A stretch of 64,000 nt of DNA from NCBI GenBank assembly GCA_900074885.1, contig FJUW01000040.1:434001-498000 (forward strand). The letters run 5' to 3'. Positions 13,664 through 26,700 of the stretch are shown here, piece by piece (within the stretch, counting starts at the first letter, position 1; each line of letters opens with the position of its first letter). Origin of the DNA: Rhynchosporium graminicola (taxonomy: Eukaryota; Ascomycota; Leotiomycetes; Helotiales; Ploettnerulaceae). The notes beneath the pieces were generated by a model that saw nothing but the letters and a program-made list of their open reading frames with translations, had not been told where the DNA came from and searched no databases. Position numbers and translations under genes: made by a program.

Positions 13664-14505
13664 CTTTCACCTCTTATATATAGTCATATTATATCTGATC
13701 ACCTGTATAGCTTAGTATATACTTATATAATCTCCTTATATATTTAAAGTAAGCTTTCTCTCTTCTTTCTAAAGAGATAACGCTCTCTATAATTAATATT
13801 CAGAGACTACTTCAATTCTCTATCTCCTAATACCTCAAAGTGATGTTTCACTACTAATAAAGCCTGCCTTACTTTTATACCACACTATCTTATTACTTAG
13901 ATTAAGTAAGTCGTCGGAAGAATCGTTGAAAGATATAGTTTAAGTAATTGAAAAGCTAATATAAGCTTTATATAATATTAATTAATATATTATAAAAAGC
14001 TTAAATAAGTAACTTAAGTAATAGAAAGCTAGAATAAAGCTTTACTTCTATATATATAACAGGTAGCTTTAAAAGCGATATATTAATATATAGCTCTTAA
14101 CTATAATATAAAAGTAAGGCAGGTTTTATTAGTAGTAAAAGATTACTTTAAGGTATTAAGAGATAGAGAATTAAAGTAGTCTTTAAATATTAATTATAGA
14201 GGGCTTTTTTTCTTCAGAAGAAAGAGAGAAAGCTTACTTTAAATACATAAGGAGATCATATGAGTATATACTAAGTGTTGCGAGGATATGGGTCTTGGTA
14301 TGGATCAGGTGACTGTAGTCACGTGCATGGTCCGTGCGGATATTCCTAGATAACACCTTTAGTTAACTCTCTATAGTAATTAGTACTGCAATACAACTAA
14401 TAATATTCAACTACTCTATGCCTTACTCTGAAGATCAACGTAACCTTGCGATACTAAGCTATACAGGTGATTAGATATAATATGACTATATATAATAGGT
14501 GAAAG
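13664..14505. mobile_element. Fold-back / MITE-like DNA element with long terminal inverted repeats
   Basis: The left arm (about 13,664-13,880) is the reverse complement of the right arm (about 14,113-14,275 plus 14,454-14,505). Arms are about 215 bp with a central spacer of roughly 230 bp. The outer ends read CTTTCACC...GGTGAAAG and are flanked by TA on both sides, as expected for a Tc1/mariner-type insertion. The right arm is interrupted by a solo LTR at 14,276-14,453. Without it the element is about 660 bp. No transposase frame is visible, so it is probably non-autonomous. Confidence 0.65.
14276..14453. mobile_element. 178-bp solo LTR inserted in the fold-back element
   Basis: The 178-bp insert starts TGTTGCGAGG and ends CCTTGCGATA, imperfect inverted ends. 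It is flanked by a 5-bp duplication CTAAG (14,271-14,275 and 14,454-14,458). The other arm of the fold-back element keeps the uninterrupted target. Its base composition is closer to normal than its surroundings. It matches none of the other LTR families here. Confidence 0.7.
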
Positions 14506-14507
14506 TA

Positions 14508-15722
14508 TACGATAAGTTCTATATAAGATTAGTACTTCTGCTATTAGATAAGAGCTTCGTGCTTAAATTTATATAGTAGTTAATACCTGCTTATAATATC
14601 TTAATTCTAATTAAGAACCGAACTTCTTATTTACTTTACTTTATAGCTAATACTAACCGACGAGCCTATATACCGCGTACCAGTCAGAACTGAGAACATT
14701 ATAATATAACTATATTTAGGTTTAGTAAACTTATATACTTATAACTACTCTTTAATACTACATAATACTTATAAAGCTTAGAGTTAAGCTTATTAAATAA
14801 ATAAAGAAGTTCTAGAATAAGAGTATTATTATACTTAAGCTTAAGGAAAGCGCGAATATATCTCAAGTGATATATATATAATACGCTACTAAAAGAGTAC
14901 CGGCTAGAACTAGTAAGAGTACTATAGATATTAGTATTATAAATCTATAAAACTCCTATATCTTATCTTAAGACTATCTCTAACTCTAAGGCAGGATAAA
15001 CCTACTAGTGAAGAGAGAAAGGTTAATTAAGTCGATTAATATATAAGATTATAGTAGTACTACTATAATAGTTAGTAAAGCTACCTTTTCGTAGAGGTAT
15101 AATAGTCTAGGGAGAGTATACTTATAGTTAAGATATTTATTATAATTAAAGAAGAGAGGCTCTAATATTAATAAATCCCTTCCTTTATATACCTTATGCC
15201 CTACTTAAACTCGACTCTCGCTATAAATAGATAAAGTAAATATAACTTACTGCCTGATTTAGAAGCTATAACTAATACGATACTATTATAGTAATATAAT
15301 TACTTAGTACTTAATAAAGAGTTTACTATTATTAAAGAATAGCTAGTATCTATTACGCGAATATCGATGAAAGTAGTTATAATAAAGACTACTTTCCAGT
15401 ATAAACTAAAACCTTCCGAGCTTAGGATTAAGCTCTTCTTAGAGAGGAGGTAGTATAATAATAGCTTACCTAAAGGTTATATAAGAAGAAGGATAAGTAC
15501 TCGGGCCTAAGTTTATAAGTATCCTAGTATAACTAGTATCCGACTCAGTATAGTATCAGACTAGTACTAGCGTATATATATAAGGTGCCTTATACTTTAT
15601 CTCTCTTCTTCTTTCTTTCTTATCTTCTTATTTCTTTAGTAGTAGACTATATAAGATCGCTCTTAGCCTTTCTACTTATTTTATCCCTGCTCGTATTTCG
15701 CCTTAAGTCTTATGTCGTTATA
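14508..15722 (+). mobile_element. 3' fragment of gypsy family A in inverted orientation (copy Z)
   Basis: This segment is the reverse complement of X from 16,017 to about 17,000: internal 3' sequence, a polypurine tract (AGAGAGGAGG at about 15,442-15,451), then an LTR at 15,454-15,722. Only the last 0.9 kb of internal sequence is present. gag-pol is missing. The left limit is set by the fold-back element and is approximate. Confidence 0.75.
15454..15722 (+). repeat. LTR of gypsy family A (3' LTR of fragment Z)
   Basis: This is a 269-bp LTR, reverse complement of the copies at 6,023 and 37,680. It follows a polypurine tract, which fixes it as a 3' LTR of a plus-strand element. It lacks the 10-bp insertion found in the LTRs of X. 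Confidence 0.82.
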
Positions 15723-16016
15723 TATATAATACTAATTAAAGCTAAATAATTTTCTATTTATTCTAATCTCTAATACTATTATAATAATTTTCTAATAGAA
15801 TTAGTTTAAGCTTATTAGTATCTATATTATTAAGCTATATATAGCTTAGTAACTATATAGCTCGCTATTTAAGCTTCTTAGTATCTCTAGTAGAACTCTA
15901 ACTTACAATACAACTTTCTTTTATTAAAAATACTACTTAGTATTTTGTTTTCTTAATAAAAATTTAAATAATTATTCTAAATATATAAAATTAATTATTA
16001 TATCTTATTATACCTT
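15723..16016. other. AT-rich spacer between two inverted gypsy LTRs
   Basis: About 294 bp of TA-rich sequence separates the head-to-head LTRs. No element match was seen. The last five bases, ACCTT (16,012-16,016), are the left target-site duplication of element X. Confidence 0.6.
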
Positions 16017-16296
16017 TATAACGATATAAGACTTAAGGCGGTATACGAGTAAGGATAAAACAAGTAGAAAGGCTAAGAGCGATCTTATATAGTCTATTAC
16101 TAAGGAAATAAGAAGATAAGGAAGGAAGAAGAAGAGAGATAGAGTATAAGGCACCTTATATATATATATACCGGTACTAGTCTGATACTATACTAAGTCG
16201 GATACTAGTTATACTAGGATACTTATAATACCTATGAACTTAGGCTCTAGTATCTATCCTTCTTCTTATATAATATTCAGGTAAGCTATCGTTATA
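16017..16296 (-). repeat. LTR of gypsy family A (3' LTR of X)
   Basis: This is a 280-bp LTR followed by TTACTCCCCTCTTAAGAAG, the complement of a polypurine tract, so it is the 3' LTR of a minus-strand element. It contains the 10-bp insertion shared with the LTR at 39,813. Confidence 0.85.
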
Positions 16297-17087
16297 TTAC
16301 TCCCCTCTTAAGAAGAGCTTAACTCTAAGCTCGGAAGGTTATAGTTTATATTAGAAATTAGTATTTATTATAACTGTTTTCGTCGATATTCGCATAATAG
16401 GCGCTGACCGCTCTTTAGTAGTAGTAAATTCCTTATCAGGTTCTAACTAGTTATATTACTATAATAGTATTATATTAGTTATAGCTTCTAAATCGGGCGG
16501 TAAGCTATATTTACTTTATCCGTTTATAGCGGGAGTCGAGTTTAAATAGAGCGTAAAGTATATAAAGGAAAGGGTTTATTAATATTAGAGCTTTTCCTTT
16601 TTAATTATAATAACTACTTTAACTTATAAGTTTACTCTCTCTAGATTGCGATATAGTTCCTAGAGTAGGTATTATTACTAACTACTATTATAATCTGCTA
16701 TAATCTTATATGTTAATCGATCTAATTAACTTTCTCTTATTATAAGTAAGTTTCTTATTTTAGTATTAGAGATAGTCTTTAAGTAAGATATAAGTATTTC
16801 ACGGATCTATATTACTAACTCCTATAGTACTCTTACTAGTTCCTGCTAGTGCCCTTTCGGCGGCGTATTATATATATTACTTATAATATATTCGTGCTTT
16901 CCTTAAGCTAAAGTATAATAATACTCTTATTCTAGAACTTCTATATTTATTTAATAAGCTTAACTCTAAGCTTTATAAGTATTATTCGGCGTTAAAGAGT
17001 AGTTATAAGTATATAGGTTACTTAGGCTTAAACGTAGTTATATATACTAACGCGTTATAGTTACTTAATTACGTTAATACGGAATAT

Positions 17088-17328
17088 TATTCAAAGGAAT
17101 ATCCCTATTCTCGTATATCTATAGGGACAGGAGTAATATTCACAGAGGAATTAGATACTAGTAAGTTAGACTATTATCTTTATTAAGTAACTATAACTCT
17201 TCGAATTACTTTCAGTATAGAGCTCAGGTATATCCTAGATATTCTATAATATCTAGGGTCTATATACTTACCCTAGTCTTACTTAAATTACTACGTGATA
17301 CTATACTAAACGACTTGATATTCTAATA
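17088..17328 (-). repeat. 3' LTR of copia C
   Basis: This 241-bp copy begins TATTCAAAGG and ends GATATTCTAATA on the plus strand. Its partner keeps GATATTCCAACA, the expected unmutated end. It is preceded by AATAT. Confidence 0.88.
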
Positions 17329-20300
17329 CTCTCTCTCAGAGTAGATTACTATATTATTACCGTCCCGAGAGATTCAGCTAGTCCTATCTAATACTTAAAC
17401 CTTTCGAATGCTACCCGCTCGAGTAGCTTTATTATACTATCTATAACTATTTCGTCTATCGGGATATAATCTACTCTTAACTTACTGCCTTTAGCTAAGT
17501 CCCTAATGAAATAATAAGTAATATCGATATATTTTAATTGCTTATTAAAGTAAGTATTCTTAGTTAAAGTAATCGCGTCTTAATTATCTCTAAATATCTA
17601 TATTAGCTTAGTATTCTTCTTAATAAAGTATAAGTATCTTAGATCCTGTAATACTTATACGAACTACTACTCTTACTTTATATAGTTTACTAGTACTATA
17701 TATTCTGATTCGCAGCTTAATATAGCTATAGAGTGTTACTTCTTACTTAACTAAGAAAGTAGTCTGTTATAGAATATCGATATATTTCCTGATATACTTT
17801 TCCGGTCGACTTTATCGCTTACTTAGTCTATATTAGAATAGAGAACTATATTATTATATTCTCCCTTTAGTCTATATCAGATTCTTATCTTAATAGTCGA
17901 CTTTAAGTACTAAAGTAGTACTTTTAATCCTTATTCGTAATACTTTACTAAGTCGCTTATAAATTAGCTAAGTCTTCTAAGGATAAAGGTAATATCTAGT
18001 CTCGTGAAGATTATTATATATATAAGACTCTTAATAACTTATTAGTACTTATTAATATTAATCTATTTATTATTATTATTCGCCGGTCGAAAGTTACTAT
18101 ATCTAGATCTAAGGGTCCGAATTAGTTTAGATATCTTATAAATAATACTAAGTTTATTAAGAATACTATCTAAGTATTACTCTTAGTTAATAATAAGAGT
18201 CTTAGATTTCTTATTATAAGTGACTCTAGCTCTAAGGATCTTACTTATCTCCCTCAGATTCTTAGCTTTAAATCTCCTAGATAGCTTCTTATAGAACTAG
18301 TCGAGCTTCCCCTCGACCTTAGTATATATAATAATATTATTAATATAAACTAGTAGTTTTATTAACTTATCTTTATAAATAAATATATATAGATTAGTAT
18401 AACTCTATATAAAACTCTAATTAATAAGTTCCGCTTTTATTAAGCGGTTCTAATCTCTTATAGCTTACTTTAAGCTATAAAGACTTTTTAGTACTTATTA
18501 TATATAACTTTTCTTTACTTTAATCCCTTTAGGAACCTTTAGGAATATATTCTCCTTTAGTTCTAACTCTATAAATACGTTCTTAATATTATACTAATAG
18601 TATTCCAGATCTTCTTTAGTAACTAGAGCTAGGAATAGTCTTAATATATCTATTCTAACTATTAGAGTAAATATTTAGTTATGATTAAGTCCTTATACTT
18701 AACTAAACTCTCTTATAACTAGTCGAGCTTTAAACCTCTCGATACTTCTATCTATATTAATCTTTATTATATATACTTATTTATATAATACTAGATTTAA
18801 CTCCTTAGATAGAATAACTTCGTAAAATATCTTATTTATATATAGAGATAATATTTCCTTAGATATCACTATATATTATTCTTTTACCTAAGCGCTCTCT
18901 AGAGCTTACTTATATATCTACGGAATCTTAATACTTATGATCTCTTTTACTAGGAGTATAATCGTATTATATATATTATTAAGTTTAACTTCAGAAGTAT
19001 ATTTCCTTTTTAGGATTTAAGTAATTATTACTCTAACTTTCTTAGCTTCTCCTTAGCTTACTAAGTCTAATCTTACTCTCTTTCGCGATCGAGTAAAATA
19101 TCTTTTATAGTCTACTATTTTATTATTATTATAGATTATAATCTTATCGTAACTTAGATTATAATCTATAAGTATCTTATAAGATAATTAATCTTATAAA
19201 CCTATTAGCGTTAGCTCGATATCTAGCGTTACTACTTCTAGTATATCCGTAAGGTTCGCTTTTATCTCTACTTAGAGTTCAGGGCGTATAGTCTCTGAAA
19301 TAACTTATAAGATAATCTTAGGAGTATTAATTAGTATACTAACTTATAAGACTAACTTAGGAGTATCGTATAATATATTAACTCGTAAGACTAGTTTAGA
19401 AGTATTAGCTATATCTTATTCTATAAACCTGAGTATATTCTCTAGTAGTATAAATAATAGAATCTCTACTTATAAGATAATAAGTATCTAGTCTTATAGC
19501 GTACTAGTTATTTCCGTATCTAGTTCGATTAGCTTAAGTACCTTTAGCTTTCCGCGAGCTCTTCTATCTAGTAATATATTTATTATCCCTTATAGCTTAG
19601 CTATATAGTTCCGGATTCGCAAGTCGACTAAGTTACTCTTATTACTTTCCTTAATAATAACTTTACTTAATATAATTATTAATCCTCTTTCTAGGAAGTA
19701 GACCTTAAAGTACTTAGTCGTATTCTCTAAGTAACTTATAAATACTCTAACTCTATTAGGATTAATAAGTTTATTATAGCGTTTACTAGCTAGAATAGTC
19801 TTCTTATCTATATAGTAGAAGTATTTACTCTTCTATTACCGGATATAGTTAATCGATAGTATCTCTTCGGTAAAGGCCTTTATTAGGCAGGTTTTTTAGC
19901 TATTAGTTATAGGTCTAGTAATAGTACGATTTCTTATATATAAGTTAGCTTCTATAGCTTTATCTTAAAATTCTAGTAGTAGTTAAGCTTCTTTAAGTAT
20001 TATATATATATCGAACTCTACTATCTGAATCGATCGTTTAGTAGGTCTATTCTAGTATAAGGATATAATAATTATTAATTATACTAAGACTTTATCTTTA
20101 GCTTTCTAATTAGAGGTAGCTTTAAGTAGTTCTAGTATATTATTAGATCTCGCGCGCTTAATATTTTTTTTGGATTATAACTTAATTCTAACTTTCTAGT
20201 CTTTAAGTACTTAATAAGTATTACTCTTAGCTCTTAGTAGGATTACTTAGTCTTATTATAAGTAGATATTAATTATTAGAAGGAAGTAGCGATTTCCGCG

Positions 20301-22683
20301 TATTATAAGTAGGAATAATCTAGTAATATTAAATTATATTAGCTTAAGGATCTTAGTAAGCTATATATTTAGTTACTTTAGGACTCGGTTCCTTATCTTA
20401 GTAAGAGTATATATATCGCAGATATCTAAGTCTTATAAGATCTTGATTTTCTTCTAAAGTATAATCACTTTATATAAGTTCCGAATCTTATTAAGCCTAA
20501 GATATACGAATTAATAATAGTACTTAAGGTATCGCTCGAGTTCCTTTCTATTAGTATACTCTAAGTTATTTATAATATTATTATTATCTGCTTTAGTAGC
20601 TAAGAAGGCTTTCCTTATTAAGTTATATTCGACTTATCTATTTCTAATTATCTAACTATCGAAAGCTATTAAGATATATTTCATAATATATAAGCTTTAT
20701 AATTACTTTACTTTTAAGACTCTTTTATTATCTTTTATAATTTAAATACTTTTATTATTAAATATTCTAAGGTAGCTGCCCTTATAGAGCTTCTTTATAG
20801 AGATTAAATTAATACTTAACTTAGGAACGAAAAGTATATTATCTAGATAATAAGAAGTTTTATCTATAGCTTTAACTAGTATTATCCCTTATATACGAGA
20901 ATATAGTATTCCTTCCTTTACTTATATATAGACCTTAGATATTAGTCTTAATTCTCTAAATAAGTAGAGTTAGTTAGTTATAGATAAACTTACGCTTATA
21001 TTAATTATCTAGTCTTTAAGAGTACTCTTACTAATTAATTCTTTTAATAATATAACTTTCTTAATATTATTACTATTAAGTAAGGATTCTTTAGTATTAG
21101 TTAACTCTTCGGAATTATAATCTTTATTAGATTCTACGATAGTAATATATCCTTATTTCTTATATCAGAAGTCTTTAGACTTTAACTTAGTAAAGCGTTC
21201 TCTTTTATTCGCGTGCGAAGATCGTAGTTCCTTAGCTTTAACTTATAAGATAGTCTTACGAGTTATCTTATTTCGCTTTCTCTTCTCTTTTTCTAAGCGA
21301 AAGTTCTTAGCGTATTCCTTACTTATAGCTAAGAATTCGCAGTTAATAATAAAGTGCTCGTCGGATCTATAGTAGAAATATTCTCTTAATATACTTATTA
21401 TACTTCTTTCTAATAAACTATTATCTTTCTTAGACTAGTAGTTCGAGTAGTAGTATACTTACTTATATTAACTCTATATTATATAAGCTCTTTCCTTACT
21501 TATACTTCTTAGCTTCTATTTCTAAAAGCGGGATTCCTTTTCCTAGAGTATCTTAATCTTCTCTTCGATAGATAAGGATTAAGTAGTTAGAAACTTATTA
21601 ATTATAGTGATATATTTTCCTTACTTTTAGAGCGCTAAGATAAGGATAAGAAAGAGAGCTTTATTAGAGTATATATTTCTTATTATATTATTAGCTATAA
21701 TAACTTTCTAATAATATTCCTTTAGCTTACTCTATAATCTATCGATATTAGTATCCTTATTAAATATGAAGTTTTATATACTTATTATATACTAGTTAGT
21801 AATTAACGAGCTAGTCTTATTATACTTTAGTTTTAATTAGGTTTAAATAGTAGTAGTAGTCTTATATTTATTAATCAGGACGGAATTATCCTTATTAAGT
21901 CCTTTAAGAAGGATCTTAAGGGCCTTTATATTATCTAGGTTCTATTAGGTTACCTTCTTAGTATTCTATATTCCTCTAAGATGTTCAAAACTACTAGTAA
22001 TATTATTAATAGTAGAGCTTAGTAGTGTTTCGGATACTAGTAATAGTTATTTAGTGCCTCTTTTATAGGGGATCTAAGTAAATTCTATCCTTATAACTTC
22101 GATAGTATAGAAGATACTTTTACTTTTAATCTTAACTTTTACTTAGCGAAACTAGTTCTTATAGTATTCTCTACTTAGGATAAGTAAGTATTTATTATCT
22201 TTGCTTATTTTATCTTATAGTTATCGCGCAGTACTCGATACGTTCGACTAGATTTTCTATAAGTTAACTATTATTACCTTAGTATATATATAGTTAGCGG
22301 GTATTTATTGTTTACTAGCTATTAGTTCTATATAGAAGCTATACTCGGTTTAAGAGTTACGAGTAGCTTTCTTACTTGCTACTCGATTTTATAGTTATAG
22401 AGCTTCCTCTAAAGTCTGCGAGTTATATAGTTAGTTTTTATAAGGAGTAGTTTTTCTTATTATCCTTAAGTTATTATTATAGATCTTCCTCTAAAGTCTA
22501 TAGATTATCCGGTTAGTATTAGAAGCCTTCTTACTTATAGCTCTCTAATTATTATTAGTACTCTTAATTAGCCCTTTAGTCTTCTTACTTTAACTATAAT
22601 ACTCCTATCTTACGTATCAGGGATTTAAATCGATCGTCTTACTTTTATCGATTCGAAGTTATATCCTGCCGAGGCTTATAACT

Positions 22684-22924
22684 TATTTAAAGGAATATCC
22701 CTATTCTCGTATACTTATAAGAATAAGAGTAATATTCATAGAGGAATTAGACGCTAGTAAGTTAGACTATTATCTTTATTAAGTAACTATAACTCTTCGA
22801 ATTACTTTTAGTATAGGGCTCAGGTATATTCTAGATATTCTATAATATCTAGGGTCTATGCACTCACTCTAGTCCTGCTTAAATTACTACGTGATACTGC
22901 ACTAAACGACTCGATATTCCAACA
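22684..22924 (-). repeat. 5' LTR of copia C
   Basis: This 241-bp copy is equal in length to the LTR at 17,088 and differs from it mainly by transitions. On the element's own strand it starts TGTTGGAATATC. It is followed by AATAT. Confidence 0.88.
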
Positions 22925-23600
22925 AATATACTATTTTATCCGGTTTATTTCCTAGTAGTAAAGCTAAGGACGCGGAGCTGAATCGGAGCGGTATTATAAC
23001 TACTTATAAGGCTATTAATCAGATCTATTATCTCGCGAAATCTGCTACTCCTACTATTACGTTAGAGATTATTATTATATAATTAGTAGAGACTTAAGCT
23101 TTAAGGCGATCTATAGAGAAAGTATTTAAGGAGTTAGAGTTTATTAAAGTAGTAAGTTAAGATCTTTAAACCTTTAGATACTAGTATAATACTAATATAA
23201 TATAAGATCTAGATCTTTTAATAGTAGATTCGGCGAAATCTAAATTAATAGTATAAATAGTATTAAAGTAGATAAAGGAGTTAAATACTATTATATAGGA
23301 ATTTATAAAGAAAGCTATATTTAAAGCTATAATATCTAATACTAGGGGAAAAAGGAATTTACTTTCTAGTTTAGAGATAGCGTTAGATCTAGACACCCTT
23401 AGACTCTCTCTGAAGAAGAAAGCCTATAGGATTAGCTATTATACTTAGTCTACTACTAGAGTTATATTAGTAAATTTAAGTAAGAAGTTAGATATAGTAA
23501 TTCCGATTCTAGATATTCTAGATTTACTAGAAGCTCCGGAGACCTTAAGGGAGAAAGCTAGTAAAGTAGAAGTAGTAGAGGAAGTAGAGTTTTAGATATA

Positions 23601-23784
23601 TATAAGAGTTAAGCCCTTGGGTTATGGTGCTAGTATTACTAGCACGACTCGCTGACTAAGGCTTAGTTAAGCCTTAGTACTACGCACCTTTTCTTACGGC
23701 TTCCGGTCAGATTCTTATTCTCTCCTTATCGAACTTATTAAATACTACTATAAACTCTCGTATATATATTATTCACTTATGATA
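23601..23784 (+). repeat. 5' LTR of gypsy B
   Basis: This 184-bp LTR starts TATAAGAGTTAAGCCC and ends TTATGATA. It is the same length as the LTR at 30,228 and is preceded by ATATA. Confidence 0.9.
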
Positions 23785-26700
23785 TTAAGCTCGATTAGAA
23801 TAAATAGAATTAAATACTCCCGACTAGTCTACGCTAGAGAGCGCTATAATACTAGCGCTAAACGCTAACTTATAAGCGGAATATATAATAACTTAAGTAG
23901 AACTAGTATAAGCTATAAACGAGATATACTAGCGCTAATAACTAATAGAGACCGAGCTAGCCCTAGCGCAGTCCGCTTAATAAGAAGCAGAGAGATATTA
24001 GCAATAGAGCTAATAAGAGCCCGAACGATAGTAAGAAAGATATACTACTAACTCGCTAATAAAAGCTCTAATCGAGTTAATTATATTAATACCTCGCTCT
24101 AACCCTAATAAAGAAAGGTTAGCTCTTATAAGTTAGAAGCTATTATCCTAGAATAATAAAGCAGATACTTTCCGGGACTACTTACTTAGGATTAGGAGCT
24201 CTTATCAGGTTCGCTTCGCGTTAAAACTAACGCTATCTACTAATTATTACTAAGATACTATTTATAATACCTTTCCCTCTCGAGAACGAATTCGAATATA
24301 GTATTTTTAGAAGAAAAGAGATACGATAAAAGAGAAAGCTCTTAAGTATTTCTTCGCGCGACTCGAGGAGGTCTTCGCAGATAGTAATAAATAAGCTAAA
24401 GTATTAGAATAATTATCGAATCTTAAGTACTCTATAGGATAACCTTAGTATAAATACTAGCTAGAATTCGATAGACTTCTACTTAATATAAGTAAGGAAA
24501 GCTAAGAGGATAATATAAAAATCAGTTACTTAAAGAATACTTTCTTAAACCCTATTCGAATATATATAGCTTCTATAGTTAAGATAGCGGACTACTACTA
24601 GTTCTCGGGGGAGATAGAATATATTATTATAAACCTCGAGGAGACGAACTAATTCAAATTAGCTAATAAGAAGTAAAGAGAGAGAAATAAGGACTCCGAA
24701 TTAAAGGTAATATTTAGCTTACTTATAGCGGGTTCTTCCTTAATACCTAGAGTAGATACTAATAAGGATACTATAATAGCTCTAATGTTTATTAAAGGAA
24801 GCTATATAGATAATAAAAGATATTATAAGAATATAAGAGATAAGTAAAGAGCTAAATAGATCGATAAAGCAGAAAGAGATTATTACTATAAGAAAAGACT
24901 CTATTACTAATATAGAATAGCTAGATATCGTATCTACGATTATACTTATAGTATAGCTATAAAGCTTACGACTATTAGCTCAGTCGAGTTAGGCCTATTA
25001 CTAGAGGATAATAATAAGTATAAGAATTCTAACGAAGAAAAGTCAGGAAAAGACTAACTCTCGCTCGAAATCAGGAGATAAGAAAGGAAGGAGTATTAGC
25101 AGAAGGATAGAGTAAATTTAAGAAAGTTATAAACGGAAACCTCGTATATATAGATATAGTCTTTTAAAATACTTTCAGAATATTTACTCTTATCGACGAA
25201 AGCTACTAGTACTATACTATAATTAATAAAAACCTAGCTAATAGTCTTAGTCTCTGCTATATTAGTAATAAGACCTATAAAGTAAAAGGCGTATCTAAAT
25301 TACTAAGGGGTATAAAAATAGAAAGGGTTATATCTTTCTAAATAAATATTATAAGATATAAGTAATCGATCTACGCTTATATTATCGCTAACTTATCCTT
25401 TCTAATTATACTAGGAAATCCTTAGAAAGCGAATAATAAGGTATAGATTACGCTAAAGAAGTATTAGTTCTATTATAGCGTAGCATAATAATAGATATTA
25501 AAGGAGTATAACTATAGGAGTCGCGAAAACTCGTAGCCCTTATATATACCGGACTCTAGTATATTAATAATAGTAGCTATAGTATCGCTAGATAATATTA
25601 AAAAGGTAATATCGAAGAAAGCAGAGTTAATAATAAAGGAACTTAAAAAGCTTCTTCTACTGGAGCTTAAGGATATAGCTCTACTATTTTCCTAATAGAA
25701 AGCGAATAAGCTAGTATCTTATTACTTAGGAATTAATTACTAGATCAGGATCTATAAGTAACCTAATAGATCCTGGATAGTACTATTATAAAGGCCGCTA
25801 TATAGTATATCGAAGGACGAACTCCTAGTACTAAGGAAATCGCTAAACGACTTATTAGAAAAAGGATATATTCGAGAGAGTATATTAGAAGCTTTAGTAC
25901 TTATCCTTTTTATAAGGAAACCCGAGAGAGGCTTACGTTTCTATTATAATTACCGAGCGTTAAACGTAGTTATAACACTAGATCGATACTTTTTACTACT
26001 TATATTAGAGACTTTTCGTTCTCTTATAAGATCTAAGTAATTAACTAAAGTAGATATTATTTTAGCTTTTCATAAGATTCGAATAGCTAAAGGCTATAAA
26101 TTTAAAATAGTATTCTGTACTTACTTTAGTCTATTTAAGTAGCTTATATATCTGTTCAGTTTATTAGAAGTACTAGCTACTTTCTAGCGGTATATTAATA
26201 GTTTACTATAGAAGGAACTTAGCGAATACGTATCCGCGTATATAGATAATATTATTATATTTTCTAACGGATCGAGAGATAATTATATAGTAAAAGTATA
26301 AACTATACTTTAGAAGCTTTAAGATAAAGGCCTATTCCTCGATATCAGGAAAAGCGAGTTTACTAAGAAGATAATTAAGTACTTAGGATTTATTATATAT
26401 ACTAATAGGAAAGAGATAGGACTTAACTTAGAAAAGATAAAAGTAATTTAAAAACTAGAAATTACTTATAATAATAAAAGAAGTTAGATAATTCAATAGG
26501 TTCGCTAACTTTTATAAGAGGTTTATATCGAACTACTTAAAGATAGCTAAGCTCTTAACTACGCTTACTAGTAAAGGAATACTATTCTCCTAAGGAAAAT
26601 AAGAGAAAGAAGCGTTCGAGACCTTAAAACCGAAATTTATAAAAGCGCTTATAATAGTATAATAGGACCCGGAAGCGCTTATATTCTTAGAAACTAATTA

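Larger units (their letters stand above)
17088..22924 (-). mobile_element. Ty1/copia retrotransposon (copy C) nested in X
   Basis: It is 5,837 bp, with two 241-bp LTRs (17,088-17,328 and 22,684-22,924) and the target duplication AATAT on both sides (17,083-17,087; 22,925-22,929). The minus strand shows RNase H at about 17.66-17.76 kb (SCESEYIVL) and reverse transcriptase at about 18.3-18.5 kb (KSLYSLK.A, and YINN where YVDD is expected). A gag zinc knuckle near 21.35-21.40 kb has Cys codons mutated to Tyr. The right LTR is therefore the 5' LTR. All frames are broken by RIP. Confidence 0.9.
16710..23595 (+). pseudogene. Antisense accessory ORF of gypsy family A, split by a nested copia
   Basis: A plus-strand frame starts at ATG 16,710 and runs to 17,087. 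After removal of the copia and its AATAT duplication it continues in the same frame from 22,930 to TAG 23,593-23,595. That gives 348 codons with about 17 internal TAA/TAG and no TGA, and no indel. It lies between the end of pol and the 3' LTR and faces pol. Visible features are a hydrophobic stretch near the N-terminus (PIVLLLVPASALSAA), a Lys/Leu-rich middle and an acidic C-terminus (DILDLLEAPE). The C-terminal part recurs at 1-147. No family is recognised. Antisense ORFs at the 3' end are known in some gypsy lineages (Tat/Ogre of plants), so an accessory role is plausible but unproven. Confidence 0.5.

Noticed and set aside
23181..23396. 71-codon minus-strand frame in the RIP block
   Set aside because: It is the complement of the longer plus-strand antisense ORF of gypsy family A, and its Ile/Phe-rich translation looks like a shadow.
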